Positions 1-10,175 of a DNA stretch of 64,000 nt are shown in pieces (position 1 is the first letter of the stretch; each line of letters begins with the position of its first letter). The stretch comes from Mycobacterium montefiorense (GTDB lineage: Bacteria; Actinomycetota; Actinomycetes; Mycobacteriales; Mycobacteriaceae): contig NZ_BFCH01000007.1 of NCBI RefSeq assembly GCF_003112775.1, forward strand, positions 362,876 to 426,875. The letters run 5' to 3'. The notes under the pieces were generated by a model. It did not search any database. It saw nothing but the letters and a program-made list of their open reading frames with translations, and was not told where the DNA came from. The position numbers and the translations under genes were made by a program.

Positions 1-177
1 CACACACCGGCCCGGACCCGCACCCAGACCAACCAGCAAGTGCGCCAACCGATTAGACGCCTCGTCAAGCTCTCGATAACTCATCGAGCGGGCCGCACAA
101 CTAATCGCCACCGCATCCGCCGTGCGAGCGACTTGGGCGGCAAACAATTCCGGTATCGACTCCCCGGCCACCGGCCG
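1..177. repeat. Identical segment of NRPS adenylation domain, copy A (second module)
   Basis: Bases 1-177 match 4495-4671 base for base, and divergence begins at base 178. This copy encodes the N-terminal part of the second adenylation domain. The identity may extend past the left edge of the window. Confidence 0.95.
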
Positions 178-3100
178 AACCAACATCGCGCGATTGCCGA
201 TCTCGTCCAGACGGGCATGTTCATCGGCATCGAGCAAATCCACCGACGACAACCGCCGCGACGGATCCTCCACCATGGCCAACAACACCCGGCACAGCCG
301 ATCGGTAAGCACCTCAACGCTTTCAGCGTCGAATAGATCGGCGTCGTATTCGACGCGTAGCGCCAGTTCTGAGCCTGGCGTAGCTTGCAGTGTCAGCGGG
401 TAGTGCGTGGATTCGTGACTGGTGAACTGGGTGATCGCCAGCTCACCGAGTCCCGATGATGCCGCGGCGTCGATCGGGTAGTTCTCGTAGACGAACAAGG
501 TGTCAAACAGCTGTTCGTGACCGATGAGGCGGTGGATATCGCTGAGCGCCACATACTCGTGATCCAGCGTCTGTTGATGGACGTCGTGCAGCTGGTCGAG
601 TAGCTCGGCCGCGGTGGTGAGCGCGGTGGCGCGTGCCCGCACCGGCACCGTGTTGATCGCCAGGCCCACAAGCGATTCCAACCCAGCCACCTCGGCTGGA
701 CGTCCGGAGACGGTGGCGCCGAAGGCCACATCGTGCTGACCGGTCAGCCACATGAGCAGCTGAGCCCAGCCGGCCTGCAGCACGGTATTGACGGTGGTGC
801 GGTGTGCGCGGGCGAGTTGGGCCAAAGCCTGCGTGGTCTGCTCGGGTAGCCGCAACGATCTCAGACCGCGCGGTCCGAGTTGCTGCGTGTGCCGCGCGCC
901 GATCAACGTCGGCGTCTCGAAGCCGTCGAACACTTCCCGCCAGGCTGCCTGGGCAGCGTCGAGGTCTCGATCGGCAAGCCAGGCAACGAATCTGCGATAC
1001 GGCACCGGTGCTGGCAACCGCTGCCTGTCGTAGCTCGCGAATATCTCCTGCAGCAGGATGGGCAGCGACCAGCCGTCGAGCACGATGTGATGGTTGGTGA
1101 GCACGAACCGGTATTGGTCTGGCGCGGTGCGAATCAGCGCCGCGCGAAAGACCGGCGGGTTGGCCAGGTCGCAGACCGCAGCACGTTCGTCGACACACAA
1201 TCGCTGCACCTGCTCGTCGACATTGAAGTCGCCGCCATTCAGGTCGATGTATTGCCACGCGGGGGCGGCGTCGGCGGGAATGATTTGCACCGGCGGGTCG
1301 AATTGCGGGCAGAAGTGTGCCGCCAGGTTGGGATGACGGGTCACGACGGCGTGCACCGCCTCACGCAGTCGAACCTCGTCGAGCGAGCCGGTCATGGTGA
1401 TGTCCAGCTGTGGCTCGTACGGATCGACACCACTGCTCTGCGCGATGGTGGCGTGAAAGAACAGTCCTTGTTGCAGCGGCGTCAACGGCAACACATCGGC
1501 AATCTGATGGTGCCGCTCGAGTTCGTCGAGCTCGCTTTGGGTAAGACGGGCGGGAAGCACATCCGACGGGGTCAACCCGCCCCCACCGCGCCGCACGTGC
1601 GCGCAGATACCGGACAGGGCCTCAAACCACAACTGGCTCAACCGATTTATCTGGGATTGATTCAGAACTGACGGTGCCCATGTCCAGTTGGCATGCAGGT
1701 GCGGGCCGGCCTCGCTGTCGATGGTGCCGGCGTCAAGTGTCACGGTGTAACTCAGCGGTATCGGTACCGCTGTCGCCGTCGTGGTGGCCGACAAAGCGTC
1801 GACGCTGGGTCGCCACAGATCCTCGGTCAGATCGGCGGCACCGCCCAGGCGGCCAAGGTAATTGAACGCGATCGCCGGGTCTGGCCCACTCAGATCCACC
1901 TCGTTGTTGAGGTAGCGCAACAATCCGTAGGTCAAGCCTTCGGGTAAGCCGCGCAGTTGTTCTTTGGCAGCTTTGATCACTCCCCCGAGCCCGACCTCCC
2001 CAGCGGTTACCAGGTGCCAGTCCAGCCCGCCGACGTTGAGCGCCACCGGATACTTGGCGGTAAACCAGCCCACTGTGCGCGACAAATCGACGCGGGCGTC
2101 CAGCTGCTCCTGGCGACCATGGCCTTCCACGTCGATACCGACCGGTACATCTGCGGTGCCCAAGAACTCGGCGAATGCCAGCCCGAAGGCAATCAACAGA
2201 ATGTCTTGCACACCAGCGTGAAACGCCGTGGGTACCTCACCGAGCAGCATGCGTGTCGTCTCGATATCCAGCGATAGCGACAGCTTCCCGGCGTTGGCGT
2301 GGGTGTCTGCGCCGGGTTGCATCGCCGGCAACGCCGCCGGGGTCGCCATCACGTTGCGCCACACGCCGGCGTGCTCCACGACGTCGGGCCGGCGCGCGTG
2401 CTCATCGATCAGCGAGGACCAGCGGGCAAACGATGTGCCGCCCGCCGGCAACGCGACGGGTCGGCCGGTGTGGTGCAGCGCCCAGGCAACGTTGATGTCT
2501 TCCAACAGGATTCGCCACGACACCGCGTCGACGGCCAGGTGATGGATGATCAACACCAGCTGACTGGTCGAGGTAATCCACAACGCGCTCACCATTACCC
2601 CGGCAGCCGGATTCAGCCGCGACCGCGCTTCGACCAGCGCCCGATCGGACAACTCTTCGGCGATGTGCAGGCAGTCTTGCGCGCGCACCGAGCCTGGTTC
2701 GGGCACCTGCAGTGACCAAACCCCGGCCCCGTCGTCGTCGACGTAGAGGCGCAGCACGGCATGCCGGTCCAGCAGGGCCTGCAGCACGACGCTGACATCG
2801 GCATCGGTGACGCCGGAAGGGGCTTGGACCACCATCGTCTGGTTGAACTGGTCGATCGGGCCGTCCACTCCGTGCAGCCAGCGCATGATCGGGGTCGCGA
2901 CGACTGAGCCGATACCCTCGTCGACCGCATCATCGTCGCCGGTGGCGATCGTGGCCACTCGCGCCAGACCGGCCACGGTTTGTTCGACGAAAATGTCGCG
3001 CGGGCGACACAGCACCCCGGCGGCGCGGGCCCGGGCCACGACCCGCATCGACAAGATGCTGTCGCCGCCGAGGTCGAAGAAGGAGTCGTCGATTCCGACC

Positions 3101-5997
3101 CGGTCCAGGCCGAGGACCTGGGCGTAGATAGCGACCAGGATTTCCTCGATGGCGTTGGACGGAGCCCGGTAGTCGGCGTCACGGTACTCTGGTGCGGGTA
3201 ATGCGCGGGTGTCGAGTTTGCCGTTGACCGTCAACGGCAATGCGGCCACCACCACGACCGCCGCCGGGACCATGTAGGCCGGCAACCGCTCGGCCAACCG
3301 GGCGCGTACACCATCGACATCGACGAACCCGGGAACCGCCTCGGTGACATAACCCACCAGCCGCTTATCGCCGGGACGGTCCTCACGAACCACCACAACC
3401 GCTGCCTCGACTCCATCCAAACCGCTTAGCGCCGCCTGGATTTCGCCCAGCTCGATCCGATAACCGCGGACCTTGACCTGCTCATCAGCCCGCCCGACAT
3501 AGCGCAGCTGCCCGTCGGTACCCCAGCTCACCAGATCCCCGGTGCGATACATACGTTGCCCTGGCGCTGCCGCGCCGGCGAACGGACAGGCCACAAACCG
3601 CGAGGCGGTCAACCCGGCCCGGTGTAGATAGCCCACCCCCACACCTGCACCGGCCACATACAACTCGCCCACCACGCCGGGCGGCACCGGCCGCAATCGC
3701 GCGTCGAGCACAAACAACGCCGCCCCCGGAATCGGCACCCCGATGGGCACCACCCCAGTTCCCGCCTGCAGCGGCACACTGACGGTGACGCATAGCGTGG
3801 TCTCGGTGGGACCATAGGCGTTGGTCATCACTCGCCCCGGCGCCCAACGATCGACCAACTCCACTGCACACGGCTCAGCCGCGACTACCAACGCCGCCGA
3901 CTGCAAGCCTTCGGGCGACAGCGCCGACACCGCCGACGGAGTTTGGTGCAACACGGTGACGCGTTCGTCGATCAGCAAGTTCTGGAAGTCATCTGGCACC
4001 GCGGCCACCGACTCGGGCACGATCAGGAGCCGAGACCCGTGCAGCAACGCCCCCCAGATCTCTTCGACCGAGGCGTCAAACGCATAGGAGTACCACTGCG
4101 ACCAGACCTCCCCCGGCCCCGACGGCAGACCCATATGCAGTGGGCTCAACAGCTGAGTCACGTTGTGGTGAGTCGTCGCCACCCCCTTGGGCACGCCGGT
4201 GGTGCCCGAGGTGTAGACAATGTGGGCGACATCATCGGCGACCGGCAACGGCAACGCCACACCGGGCTGCGCGCCAATGTCGGGATTCTCGACATCAATC
4301 ACCACGACGCCGTGACTTTCGAACCGCCCGGCTAACTCAGCGGTGGTCAGCGCCGCGATCGGCGCGGCATCGGCGAGCATGAACTCGACGCGAGAATCGG
4401 GCACCGCGGAATCGATCGGCAGGTAGGCCGCCCCCGACTTGAGCACCGCCAATATCGCCACGATCGCCTCGGCCGAGCGCGAAAACATCACCGCCACACA
4501 CCGGCCCGGACCCGCACCCAGACCAACCAGCAAGTGCGCCAACCGATTAGACGCCTCGTCAAGCTCTCGATAACTCATCGAGCGGGCCGCACAACTAATC
4601 GCCACCGCATCCGCCGTGCGAGCGACTTGGGCGGCAAACAATTCCGGTATCGACTCCCCGGCCACCGGCCGGTCCAGCACCGCACGATTGCCCAACAGGT
4701 CCAACCGCGCCCGCTCATCGTCGCCGAGCAACGGCACCTCGCCCACCACCACGGACGGATCCGCCGACAGCAGACGGTCAAAGAGCGATTCCAGACGCGT
4801 GATGTGCCCGGCGATCTCGTCGGCGGCGTACCGGTCCGGATTCCAGGCGAAGTGAACCTGCGGTGCGCCGTCACCCAGCTGTGGATAGATGTTGACCGCG
4901 ATGTCTTGGATGGGGAAGTTGCTCAGTATGTTGACGATGGCTTCGGACGAGCCGAAATAGAGCGGGGCCGCAAAGTCGAGCACGTTGACCGTCGGGCCGA
5001 ACTCGAGGTTCATGTCGCGACGGTTTCCATCGCCGGCGATGTCCGGGAAACCCCTGAACTGTTGATGCCGCAGTGCGCCCACCACGGCCGTGCCAACCCG
5101 ATCGGTGAGTGCGCCAATGGTGTCTCCATCGAGAACATCGATGACCAGCGACACCATGTTGGACACCATGCCCGCACACTTTTTCAGCGCAGCGGTGGTG
5201 CGCGCCGAAACCGGCAGCGACAGCGAAACGGTCTGTTGCCCTGTCGTTTTCGCGAGGAACACCGCCATGGCCGCGACAACCCTCGCGACGTCGAACCGAT
5301 GTGGGCAGGCCAATTCGCGCACCAGCGGGTGGCGCGGGGCCACTGTCCGCTGTCTTCCCGACAAGTCGGTGACTTCCGGGGACCCGCGCAGCACGTTCTG
5401 CCAGTACTCGGCATCGGCTTGACTGCGTGAAGAGCTCCGATATTTCTCGTCCGCGACACGGAATAGGTCGAACTCCGAGAAATCAACCTCACCCGTAGTG
5501 GCAGCCGCTCCGGAGTAGACCTCCGCCACGTGCCGCATGAAACTGTAGGAGCCGTAGCCGTCCAGAAGGACGTGGTGCACCCGCAGGTAAAAGTAGGCCA
5601 AGTTGTCGGTAATTCGAAGCAGCACGAAATCGGTGAGCCGGTCGCGAACCATATCGACCGGCCGGCGGTAGTCGTGGTCCATCCAGGCGCGAGCAGCGGC
5701 TACCGGGTCGGACTCGGCCCGCAGATCGATACACTGCAGGGTCTGCGGAACCGAATGGTCGAGCATGAACACCGGTTCGCCATCGTCGAGGGACAGCCGA
5801 GCACATGGTGTGCCGAACCGCGTCGCCGCCGATCTGCACGCGTCCATCAGCCTCTCGGCATCGACATCGTGATCGATCGCGACGTAACCGGCGAAGTTGT
5901 AGGGGACTTCGGGCAGGAGTTCCTGGGCAACCCACATCGAACGCTGCGCGGGGGTCAGCGGCCCCAACACTTCGGGTTGCGTACCGTAATTCAGCAT
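1..5997 (-). CDS. fxbB: Exochelin-type non-ribosomal peptide synthetase (FxbB-like), 3' end beyond window
   Basis: The minus-strand frame is open from the ATG at 5997 to the window edge, about 1,999 codons. Domains in order: condensation (HHVLLDG near residue 140), adenylation ([10 protein letters not shown] near 600, NAYGPTE, C-terminal NGKLD), carrier domain (LGGDS, Ser near 979), epimerization ([16 protein letters not shown] near 1152), condensation (HHIVLDGWS near 1636), and the start of a second adenylation domain. The C-A-T-E-C-A order means the first residue is epimerized before being joined to the second. It lies 53 bp downstream of an FxbA-like formyltransferase on the same strand, which fits assembly of an N-formyl-N-hydroxyornithine peptide siderophore in the cytoplasm. 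Substrate specificity was not read from the sequence. The symbol rests on context and domain order. A glycopeptidolipid or other NRPS is the alternative. Confidence 0.85.
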   Translation of the reverse strand, partial: MLNYGTQPEVLGPLTPAQRSMWVAQELLPEVPYNFAGYVAIDHDVDAERLMDACRSAATRFGTPCARLSLDDGEPVFMLDHSVPQTLQCIDLRAESDPVAAARAWMDHDYRRPVDMVRDRLTDFVLLRITDNLAYFYLRVHHVLLDGYGSYSFMRHVAEVYSGAAATTGEVDFSEFDLFRVADEKYRSSSRSQADAEYWQNVLRGSPEVTDLSGRQRTVAPRHPLVRELACPHRFDVARVVAAMAVFLAKTTGQQTVSLSLPVSARTTAALKKCAGMVSNMVSLVIDVLDGDTIGALTDRVGTAVVGALRHQQFRGFPDIAGDGNRRDMNLEFGPTVNVLDFAAPLYFGSSEAIVNILSNFPIQDIAVNIYPQLGDGAPQVHFAWNPDRYAADEIAGHITRLESLFDRLLSADPSVVVGEVPLLGDDERARLDLLGNRAVLDRPVAGESIPELFAAQVARTADAVAISCAARSMSYRELDEASNRLAHLLVGLGAGPGRCVAVMFSRSAEAIVAILAVLKSGAAYLPIDSAVPDSRVEFMLADAAPIAALTTAELAGRFESHGVVVIDVENPDIGAQPGVALPLPVADDVAHIVYTSGTTGVPKGVATTHHNVTQLLSPLHMGLPSGPGEVWSQWYSYAFDASVEEIWGALLHGSRLLIVPESVAAVPDDFQNLLIDERVTVLHQTPSAVSALSPEGLQSAALVVAAEPCAVELVDRWAPGRVMTNAYGPTETTLCVTVSVPLQAGTGVVPIGVPIPGAALFVLDARLRPVPPGVVGELYVAGAGVGVGYLHRAGLTASRFVACPFAGAAAPGQRMYRTGDLVSWGTDGQLRYVGRADEQVKVRGYRIELGEIQAALSGLDGVEAAVVVVREDRPGDKRLVGYVTEAVPGFVDVDGVRARLAERLPAYMVPAAVVVVAALPLTVNGKLDTRALPAPEYRDADYRAPSNAIEEILVAIYAQVLGLDRVGIDDSFFDLGGDSILSMRVVARARAAGVLCRPRDIFVEQTVAGLARVATIATGDDDAVDEGIGSVVATPIMRWLHGVDGPIDQFNQTMVVQAPSGVTDADVSVVLQALLDRHAVLRLYVDDDGAGVWSLQVPEPGSVRAQDCLHIAEELSDRALVEARSRLNPAAGVMVSALWITSTSQLVLIIHHLAVDAVSWRILLEDINVAWALHHTGRPVALPAGGTSFARWSSLIDEHARRPDVVEHAGVWRNVMATPAALPAMQPGADTHANAGKLSLSLDIETTRMLLGEVPTAFHAGVQDILLIAFGLAFAEFLGTADVPVGIDVEGHGRQEQLDARVDLSRTVGWFTAKYPVALNVGGLDWHLVTAGEVGLGGVIKAAKEQLRGLPEGLTYGLLRYLNNEVDLSGPDPAIAFNYLGRLGGAADLTEDLWRPSVDALSATTTATAVPIPLSYTVTLDAGTIDSEAGPHLHANWTWAPSVLNQSQINRLSQLWFEALSGICAHVRRGGGGLTPSDVLPARLTQSELDELERHHQIADVLPLTPLQQGLFFHATIAQSSGVDPYEPQLDITMTGSLDEVRLREAVHAVVTRHPNLAAHFCPQFDPPVQIIPADAAPAWQYIDLNGGDFNVDEQVQRLCVDERAAVCDLANPPVFRAALIRTAPDQYRFVLTNHHIVLDGWSLPILLQEIFASYDRQRLPAPVPYRRFVAWLADRDLDAAQAAWREVFDGFETPTLIGARHTQQLGPRGLRSLRLPEQTTQALAQLARAHRTTVNTVLQAGWAQLLMWLTGQHDVAFGATVSGRPAEVAGLESLVGLAINTVPVRARATALTTAAELLDQLHDVHQQTLDHEYVALSDIHRLIGHEQLFDTLFVYENYPIDAAASSGLGELAITQFTSHESTHYPLTLQATPGSELALRVEYDADLFDAESVEVLTDRLCRVLLAMVEDPSRRLSSVDLLDADEHARLDEIGNRAMLVRPVAGESIPELFAAQVARTADAVAISCAARSMSYRELDEASNRLAHLLVGLGAGPGRCV
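4495..4671. repeat. Identical segment of NRPS adenylation domain, copy B (first module)
   Basis: This is the partner of the repeat at 1-177, with a constant offset of 4,494 bp. It encodes the same part of the first adenylation domain (around [20 protein letters not shown]). Perfect identity, third codon positions included, points to recent duplication or gene conversion between modules. Confidence 0.95.
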
Positions 5998-6050
5998 CTA
6001 CGACGGGCCGAAATCATCAGCCGCGCAAGAATTTCCAGTCGATCGTCGCA

Positions 6051-6989
6051 CTATGCGTGGCTATCCAGGTAGCCCCCGTGCCGAAAGTACTTCTCCCCAG
6101 AGCATTCGACTCCGTCCGACGAACGGACCCGAGTGATCAGCAATCCTCGATTAGAGCCCCGGCGTGTGTCGGACCCGCACACCACGACTCCGCCTTCTTC
6201 CTGCACCATCACCCGGCCCGGCGTCCCGCCGTAACGGGCATCGGAAACACTCGCCTCGAGGATCTCGATCCGCTCACCCCGATAGAAGGAGTACGCACGC
6301 GGATAGGGTTCGGACAGTGCGCGGACAAACCGCGCCAGGTCCTCGGCCGGCCAACTCCAGTCGATCAAACTGTCGCGCTCCGAACGCTTGTGGAAGTAGC
6401 TCCGCTCAGCCTTTTCTTGCGGCCGAAAGACCGCATCGCCGGACTCCAAAGCACTCAGCGCTTCGTCCAGCGCGCCCGGAATCAAACCCATGCCCCGCAT
6501 TACCAATTCGGTGCCGGTATCGGTCGGACCTATCGGCAGCGAGCGCTGCACCAGGATGTCCCCGGTGTCCAGACCGCCATCCATCCGGTGCACGGTCAAT
6601 CCGAACTCGGACTCGCCACTGATCAACGCCCACAGCACAGGCGAAAACCCGGTGAATTTCGGCAGCAGCGAATCGTGAAAGTTCAAGGTGCAGTGTCGCG
6701 GCAGGTCGTACAACTCGGCCGGCATCCGGTGATACCAGCTATTGACGACGATGACATCGGGCTCAAAGTGATTGACCAAATCGATGGTCTCGGCGTCGAC
6801 CCGCTCGGCGAAGTGGACTGGGATGCCGTGCTCGCGAGCGAGTTCGTCGACCGGCGCCGACCAGATCGCCTTGTAGGATTCGCTGCTGGCCGGGTGGGTG
6901 ACGGCGAGTACGACTTCGTGCTCGAGATCTATCAACGCCCGAAGCGTCTTGTATCCCCACGTCTGAAATCCGAAAAACACAATGCGCAT
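6051..6989 (-). CDS. fxbA: FxbA-like N5-hydroxyornithine formyltransferase
   Basis: A 312-residue formyltransferase of the Fmt/FxbA/CchA type. The N-terminal Rossmann part opens MRIVFFGFQTWGYKTL. The catalytic region has LNFHDSLLPKFTGF and HRMDGGLDTGDIL, the Asn/His/Asp signature of 10-formyl-THF-dependent formyltransferases. The protein is about as long as methionyl-tRNA formyltransferase, but its place directly before an NRPS argues for the siderophore role: formylating hydroxyornithine for exochelin. The frame is open further upstream to 7268, but that stretch overlaps the MFS gene and the iron box, so the ATG at 6989 is chosen. It is probably iron-repressed through the IdeR-like box at 7069-7087. 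Confidence 0.88.
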   Translation of the reverse strand: MRIVFFGFQTWGYKTLRALIDLEHEVVLAVTHPASSESYKAIWSAPVDELAREHGIPVHFAERVDAETIDLVNHFEPDVIVVNSWYHRMPAELYDLPRHCTLNFHDSLLPKFTGFSPVLWALISGESEFGLTVHRMDGGLDTGDILVQRSLPIGPTDTGTELVMRGMGLIPGALDEALSALESGDAVFRPQEKAERSYFHKRSERDSLIDWSWPAEDLARFVRALSEPYPRAYSFYRGERIEILEASVSDARYGGTPGRVMVQEEGGVVVCGSDTRRGSNRGLLITRVRSSDGVECSGEKYFRHGGYLDSHA

Positions 6990-7068
6990 TACGCGAAACC
7001 CACTCACTCTCTTCGCCCCGGCAACGACGGCGCTTAGCGAGCACCGCCTACAAGCGTGGAAGTTTACC

Positions 7069-7087
7069 TTAGGCTCCCCTAACTTAG
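7069..7087 (-). promoter_or_regulatory. IdeR-like iron box upstream of fxbA
   Basis: The plus-strand sequence is TTAGGCTCCCCTAACTTAG. Its reverse complement matches the 19-bp mycobacterial IdeR consensus TTAGGTTAGGCTAACCTAA at 14 positions by my alignment. It sits 80-98 bp upstream of the fxbA start, in the gap behind the MFS gene. IdeR control of fxbA is known in M. smegmatis. Binding here is inferred. Confidence 0.7.
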
Positions 7088-7119
7088 CGACCCGCCCGCG
7101 GCTGCGTGAACGCGAAGAA

Positions 7120-8613
7120 TCAGCCCTCGACTGCTGGCGTGGGCTCTGCTGTTTTTTTCCTCGGCAGAAATGCCGCGGGGACGATCGTGCAGGTGGCCAG
7201 AGCGGCAGCCACCACAAACACCGTCGTGTAGGCATGCGCGAGGTGGGGGGAGGTACCCATGTCGTCATGGCGGCTGAGCTGATTGGTCAGCAGCACCGCC
7301 ATCAACGCGGCGCCGATGGCGCCACCGAGTTGATCGTTGATGCCCAGCAGTGTTGTCGCCCGCGCAATCTGATTCGGTGCCAACGACTGCACACACCCCG
7401 CGGAAAGTGGCGTCGCCGCGCAGCCGATTCCCAGGCCCATGATCAGCAGGCCTACCAGCAGTGTCGGCGAATAGTCGGCTTGTCGGGCGACTCCGACGGT
7501 GAAAATGCCCAAGCCCGCTGCCATCAGCGGGAATCCGATCAGCACCATCCTGCCGGGCCCGAATTTATCCATGACTGCCCCCGACAGCGGCGTGGTCACG
7601 ATGACGCCGACTCCCATCGCAATCAAGTGCAGCCCCGACTGCATTGGTGTCTGGTGCAGCGCGACCTGGAAATAGCTTGGAATAAGCAGCAAGACGCCGA
7701 CGTAGGTGGCGGCGAAGAGCAGCAGCGTCACGTTGGCCAATGCGACCACACGGTTGCCAAACAGTCGCAAGTCGACGAGTGGGTGATCGGTGCGACGCCA
7801 GGCATGAACGACAAAGGCAACGATCAATGTCAGGCCGATCAGGATAGGTAGCGACACATGCGGATCAGCGACCGTGTGATGCTCGGGTATCGATGACACC
7901 CCGGCCAGCAATGTCGCCACGCCGGGTGATAGCAGCAGCACACCGACGACGTCGAGTGCCTCCGATGGCGCCGGACGATCCTTCGGGAACAGGATTGCCG
8001 CGAGCGCGAGCGTCATCAGCCCGATGGGCAGGTTGATCAGGAATATCCACTTCCAGCCGTAGTTGCCGATCAACCACCCGCCCAGGATCGGTCCACCAAT
8101 AGGGCCGAGCAAGAAGGGAACCGCCCCCACCGCAATTAAGCGGCCGAGTCGCTTGGGGCCGGCCTCACGCGTCACGATCACAAAGCTCAGTGGTGACAAA
8201 ATGCCACCACCGGCCCCCTGAAGCACCCGGAAGATTATGAGCAGCAAGATGTTTGGCGCGATCGTGCACAGCAGCGACGCCACCGTGAACACCGCGACCG
8301 CGGCCATGAAGAGTCGCTTGGTGCCGAACCGGTCGACTGCCCAGCCAGTCACCGGGACAACGGCCGCGAACGCGAGTAGGTAGCCGGCGATCGTCCATGA
8401 GACCACGGCCGGCGTGGAACCGAATTGTGCGACGAAGGTGCGCTGGGCAACGGCGACCGCGGTGGCGTCCAGAAACCCCATCAGGGTCGCCAGCCCGCAT
8501 ACCGCACCGATGCGGAGCAGCCTGGCGTCTAGCTTGTCGGGGTGGTCGCTGTCATCCACGCCCGATTGCCCGATGGTTGCGGACGACGCGTCGTTCATAG
8601 CGTTGCCGAGCAT
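7120..8613 (-). CDS. MFS drug/siderophore exporter, DHA2 (EmrB/QacA) family
   Basis: About 497 residues, nearly all hydrophobic, in the size range of 14-helix DHA2 exporters. MFS motif A (GWAVDRFGTKR) follows the second helix and antiporter motif C (LLGPIGGPILGGW) lies near helix 5, so it should be a proton-driven exporter in the inner membrane. It lies between a small acidic protein gene and fxbA on the same strand, so export of the siderophore made next door is the natural guess, but multidrug efflux cannot be excluded. The start is uncertain: ATG 8613 is chosen, with a TTG at 8637 and an ATG at 8598 as alternatives. None has a convincing Shine-Dalgarno sequence. Confidence 0.85.
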   Translation of the reverse strand: MLGNAMNDASSATIGQSGVDDSDHPDKLDARLLRIGAVCGLATLMGFLDATAVAVAQRTFVAQFGSTPAVVSWTIAGYLLAFAAVVPVTGWAVDRFGTKRLFMAAVAVFTVASLLCTIAPNILLLIIFRVLQGAGGGILSPLSFVIVTREAGPKRLGRLIAVGAVPFLLGPIGGPILGGWLIGNYGWKWIFLINLPIGLMTLALAAILFPKDRPAPSEALDVVGVLLLSPGVATLLAGVSSIPEHHTVADPHVSLPILIGLTLIVAFVVHAWRRTDHPLVDLRLFGNRVVALANVTLLLFAATYVGVLLLIPSYFQVALHQTPMQSGLHLIAMGVGVIVTTPLSGAVMDKFGPGRMVLIGFPLMAAGLGIFTVGVARQADYSPTLLVGLLIMGLGIGCAATPLSAGCVQSLAPNQIARATTLLGINDQLGGAIGAALMAVLLTNQLSRHDDMGTSPHLAHAYTTVFVVAAALATCTIVPAAFLPRKKTAEPTPAVEG

Positions 8614-8660
8614 ATAGCGGCGACCGATTGCTCCCAACCGGGCTGTGCGACCCGCGCGGA

Positions 8661-8906
8661 TTAATCCTCGGAGTTGTCGGACTTATCGGCGGATTCGTCC
8701 TTGTCGTCCGAGCCGTCGGAATTATCGGAGTCCCCCGACTCGTCGAGTTTGTCGGCGAACTTCGTCAACAGGCCAGCAAGTTCGCGGGCCTCCTCTGCCG
8801 CCAGCGAATCTTCGGACACCTGGTCTTCGTCGGCAGAGATGCGCTCAAGGCAAATCGCGTTGCTCTTGATACTGACGTCCCACCGGCTCCCCTCTTGACT
8901 AGCCAT
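8661..8906 (-). CDS. Small acidic protein of unknown function
   Basis: An 81-residue ORF starting at an ATG preceded by GGAAGGCGGG. The N-terminal half is mixed and probably helical (LAAEEARELAGLLTKFADKL). The last 25 residues are a low-complexity Asp/Ser/Lys tail. There is no signal peptide or membrane segment. It ends 47 bp before the MFS exporter on the same strand, so it is probably its operon partner. I recognise no family. The clean ribosome-binding site and spacing support it as a gene, although a reading frame on the opposite strand also spans the stretch. Confidence 0.6.
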   Translation of the reverse strand: MASQEGSRWDVSIKSNAICLERISADEDQVSEDSLAAEEARELAGLLTKFADKLDESGDSDNSDGSDDKDESADKSDNSED

Positions 8907-9062
8907 TTGATCCCGCCTTCCCGAGTAACAACCTGTCTTCTGAGCTCACGTCCCGCGCGCTACTGAGTCGTTTACCCACTTCCGCGATGCCGGAACGGGC
9001 TTAGATTCTTGGGTATTTACTCGGCCTGGCCGCGAGAACCACGTTGCATTAGCGTCGTCGGC

Positions 9063-9551
9063 GTGACCCTCAAAAACATCGCCCTGACCACCCTCGACGG
9101 CACACCGACCACGCTGGCCGAATTGTCCGACGGCGCAACGCTGGTCGTGAACGTAGCCTCCAAATGCGGACTTACTCCGCAATACACAGCGCTGGAGAAA
9201 CTGGCAAAGGACTACGGCGACCGTGGCCTGACGGTCGTCGGCGTCCCGTGCAACCAGTTCATGGGCCAGGAACCGGGCACCGCCGATGAGATCCAGGAGT
9301 TCTGCTCGACGACCTACGGAGTGACCTTCCCGCTGCTGGCGAAGGCGGACGTCAACGGCGGTGACCGCCACCCGCTGTATGACGAGTTGACCAAGGCCGC
9401 CGATGCCGACGGTGGGGCAGGCGACATCCAGTGGAACTTCGAGAAGTTCCTGCTAGCGCCCGACGGTGCGGTGACCAACCGATTCCGGCCGCGCACTGAG
9501 CCCGATGCCCCCGAGGTAATCACGGCTATCGAGGCCGTGCTGCCCCGATAG
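9063..9551 (+). CDS. Glutathione peroxidase-family thiol peroxidase
   Basis: 162 residues from a GTG start. The active site has the cysteine form of the GPx family: C35 in ASKCGLTPQY replaces selenocysteine, Gln lies in VPCNQFMGQEPG (residues 61-70), and Trp lies in QWNFEKF. A further Cys in EFCSTTYG could be the resolving cysteine, so it is probably fed by thioredoxin and reduces hydroperoxides in the cytosol. The frame extends upstream to 9009, but homologues begin near MTLKNIALTTLDG. It stands alone between the siderophore and copper blocks. Confidence 0.9.
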   Translation: MTLKNIALTTLDGTPTTLAELSDGATLVVNVASKCGLTPQYTALEKLAKDYGDRGLTVVGVPCNQFMGQEPGTADEIQEFCSTTYGVTFPLLAKADVNGGDRHPLYDELTKAADADGGAGDIQWNFEKFLLAPDGAVTNRFRPRTEPDAPEVITAIEAVLPR

Positions 9552-9592
9552 CCACAACCGCCACGAGCACGGCTGTGTCGACCACGCAGACG

Positions 9593-10111
9593 TCAGCGCG
9601 ATGTGGGGTGCCGCCTGCGCCAACCGGCCCGAACCGCCAACCGGTTCCGCATGTCCGGCTGGGAACGTTCGATCGGAGTAAGGATCACCGCGAGCCATCC
9701 CGCGCACAACACCAGGGTCGTCAGATCGGCGAGCACCAGCCACGAAACCCCGATCGCCAAGGTTCCGGTACGCGCCCACCAGAAGGCGCCGATCCCGATC
9801 ACCGCGGCCAATCCGCAGCAATACGCCGCGGCGCAGCACCAGCGAAAGCGTCGCAGCGCAAGTGCCAATGCCGAGAGGGCTGACGCCGCGACAAAGAACA
9901 CGACAGCCGCCGCAGGCAAGGCGATAGCCGCACCCGACAATCCCCGGGCTACAGCCTCAAGCCACCACGCCCACGCCGCGATTGCCAGCACTACTACCAA
10001 GGCACCGCCCACGCCCCGCCGGGCGCGTGCAATCCAAACTTGTTCGAGGACCCGGTTTTCGATTCTTCGCAGCATGCGCCGTTGGCCGGAGGGGCACCGC
10101 TGATCGGTCAT
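9593..10111 (-). CDS. Small integral membrane protein, unknown
   Basis: 172 residues starting at an ATG with GGAGA six bases upstream. A basic N-terminus (about 35 residues) is followed by four or so hydrophobic segments, and the C-terminus is Arg-rich. It starts 65 bp after the CopD/CtaG-like gene on the same strand and is probably the last gene of that operon, downstream of the anti-sigma-like gene. No conserved motif was recognised. A role in copper or cytochrome assembly is only suggested by position. Confidence 0.65.
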   Translation of the reverse strand: MTDQRCPSGQRRMLRRIENRVLEQVWIARARRGVGGALVVVLAIAAWAWWLEAVARGLSGAAIALPAAAVVFFVAASALSALALALRRFRWCCAAAYCCGLAAVIGIGAFWWARTGTLAIGVSWLVLADLTTLVLCAGWLAVILTPIERSQPDMRNRLAVRAGWRRRHPTSR

Positions 10112-10175
10112 CCACATTCTCCTCTATGCAGGTCCCCAGCGACGAGACGTCGGTGCTCGAGGAACGGTCTGGCCA

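Noticed and set aside
4534..5430. 298-codon plus-strand frame sharing its start with a frame at 40
   Set aside because: The shared start is a result of the 177-bp repeat. Both frames are antisense to adenylation and condensation domains.
5805..7037. 410-codon plus-strand frame across the NRPS start and fxbA
   Set aside because: It crosses two real genes on the other strand and their gap, with no protein-like composition.
6990..7268. N-terminal extension of fxbA to 7268
   Set aside because: It would overlap the exporter gene and the IdeR-like box, and the family N-terminus (MRIVFFG) starts at 6989.
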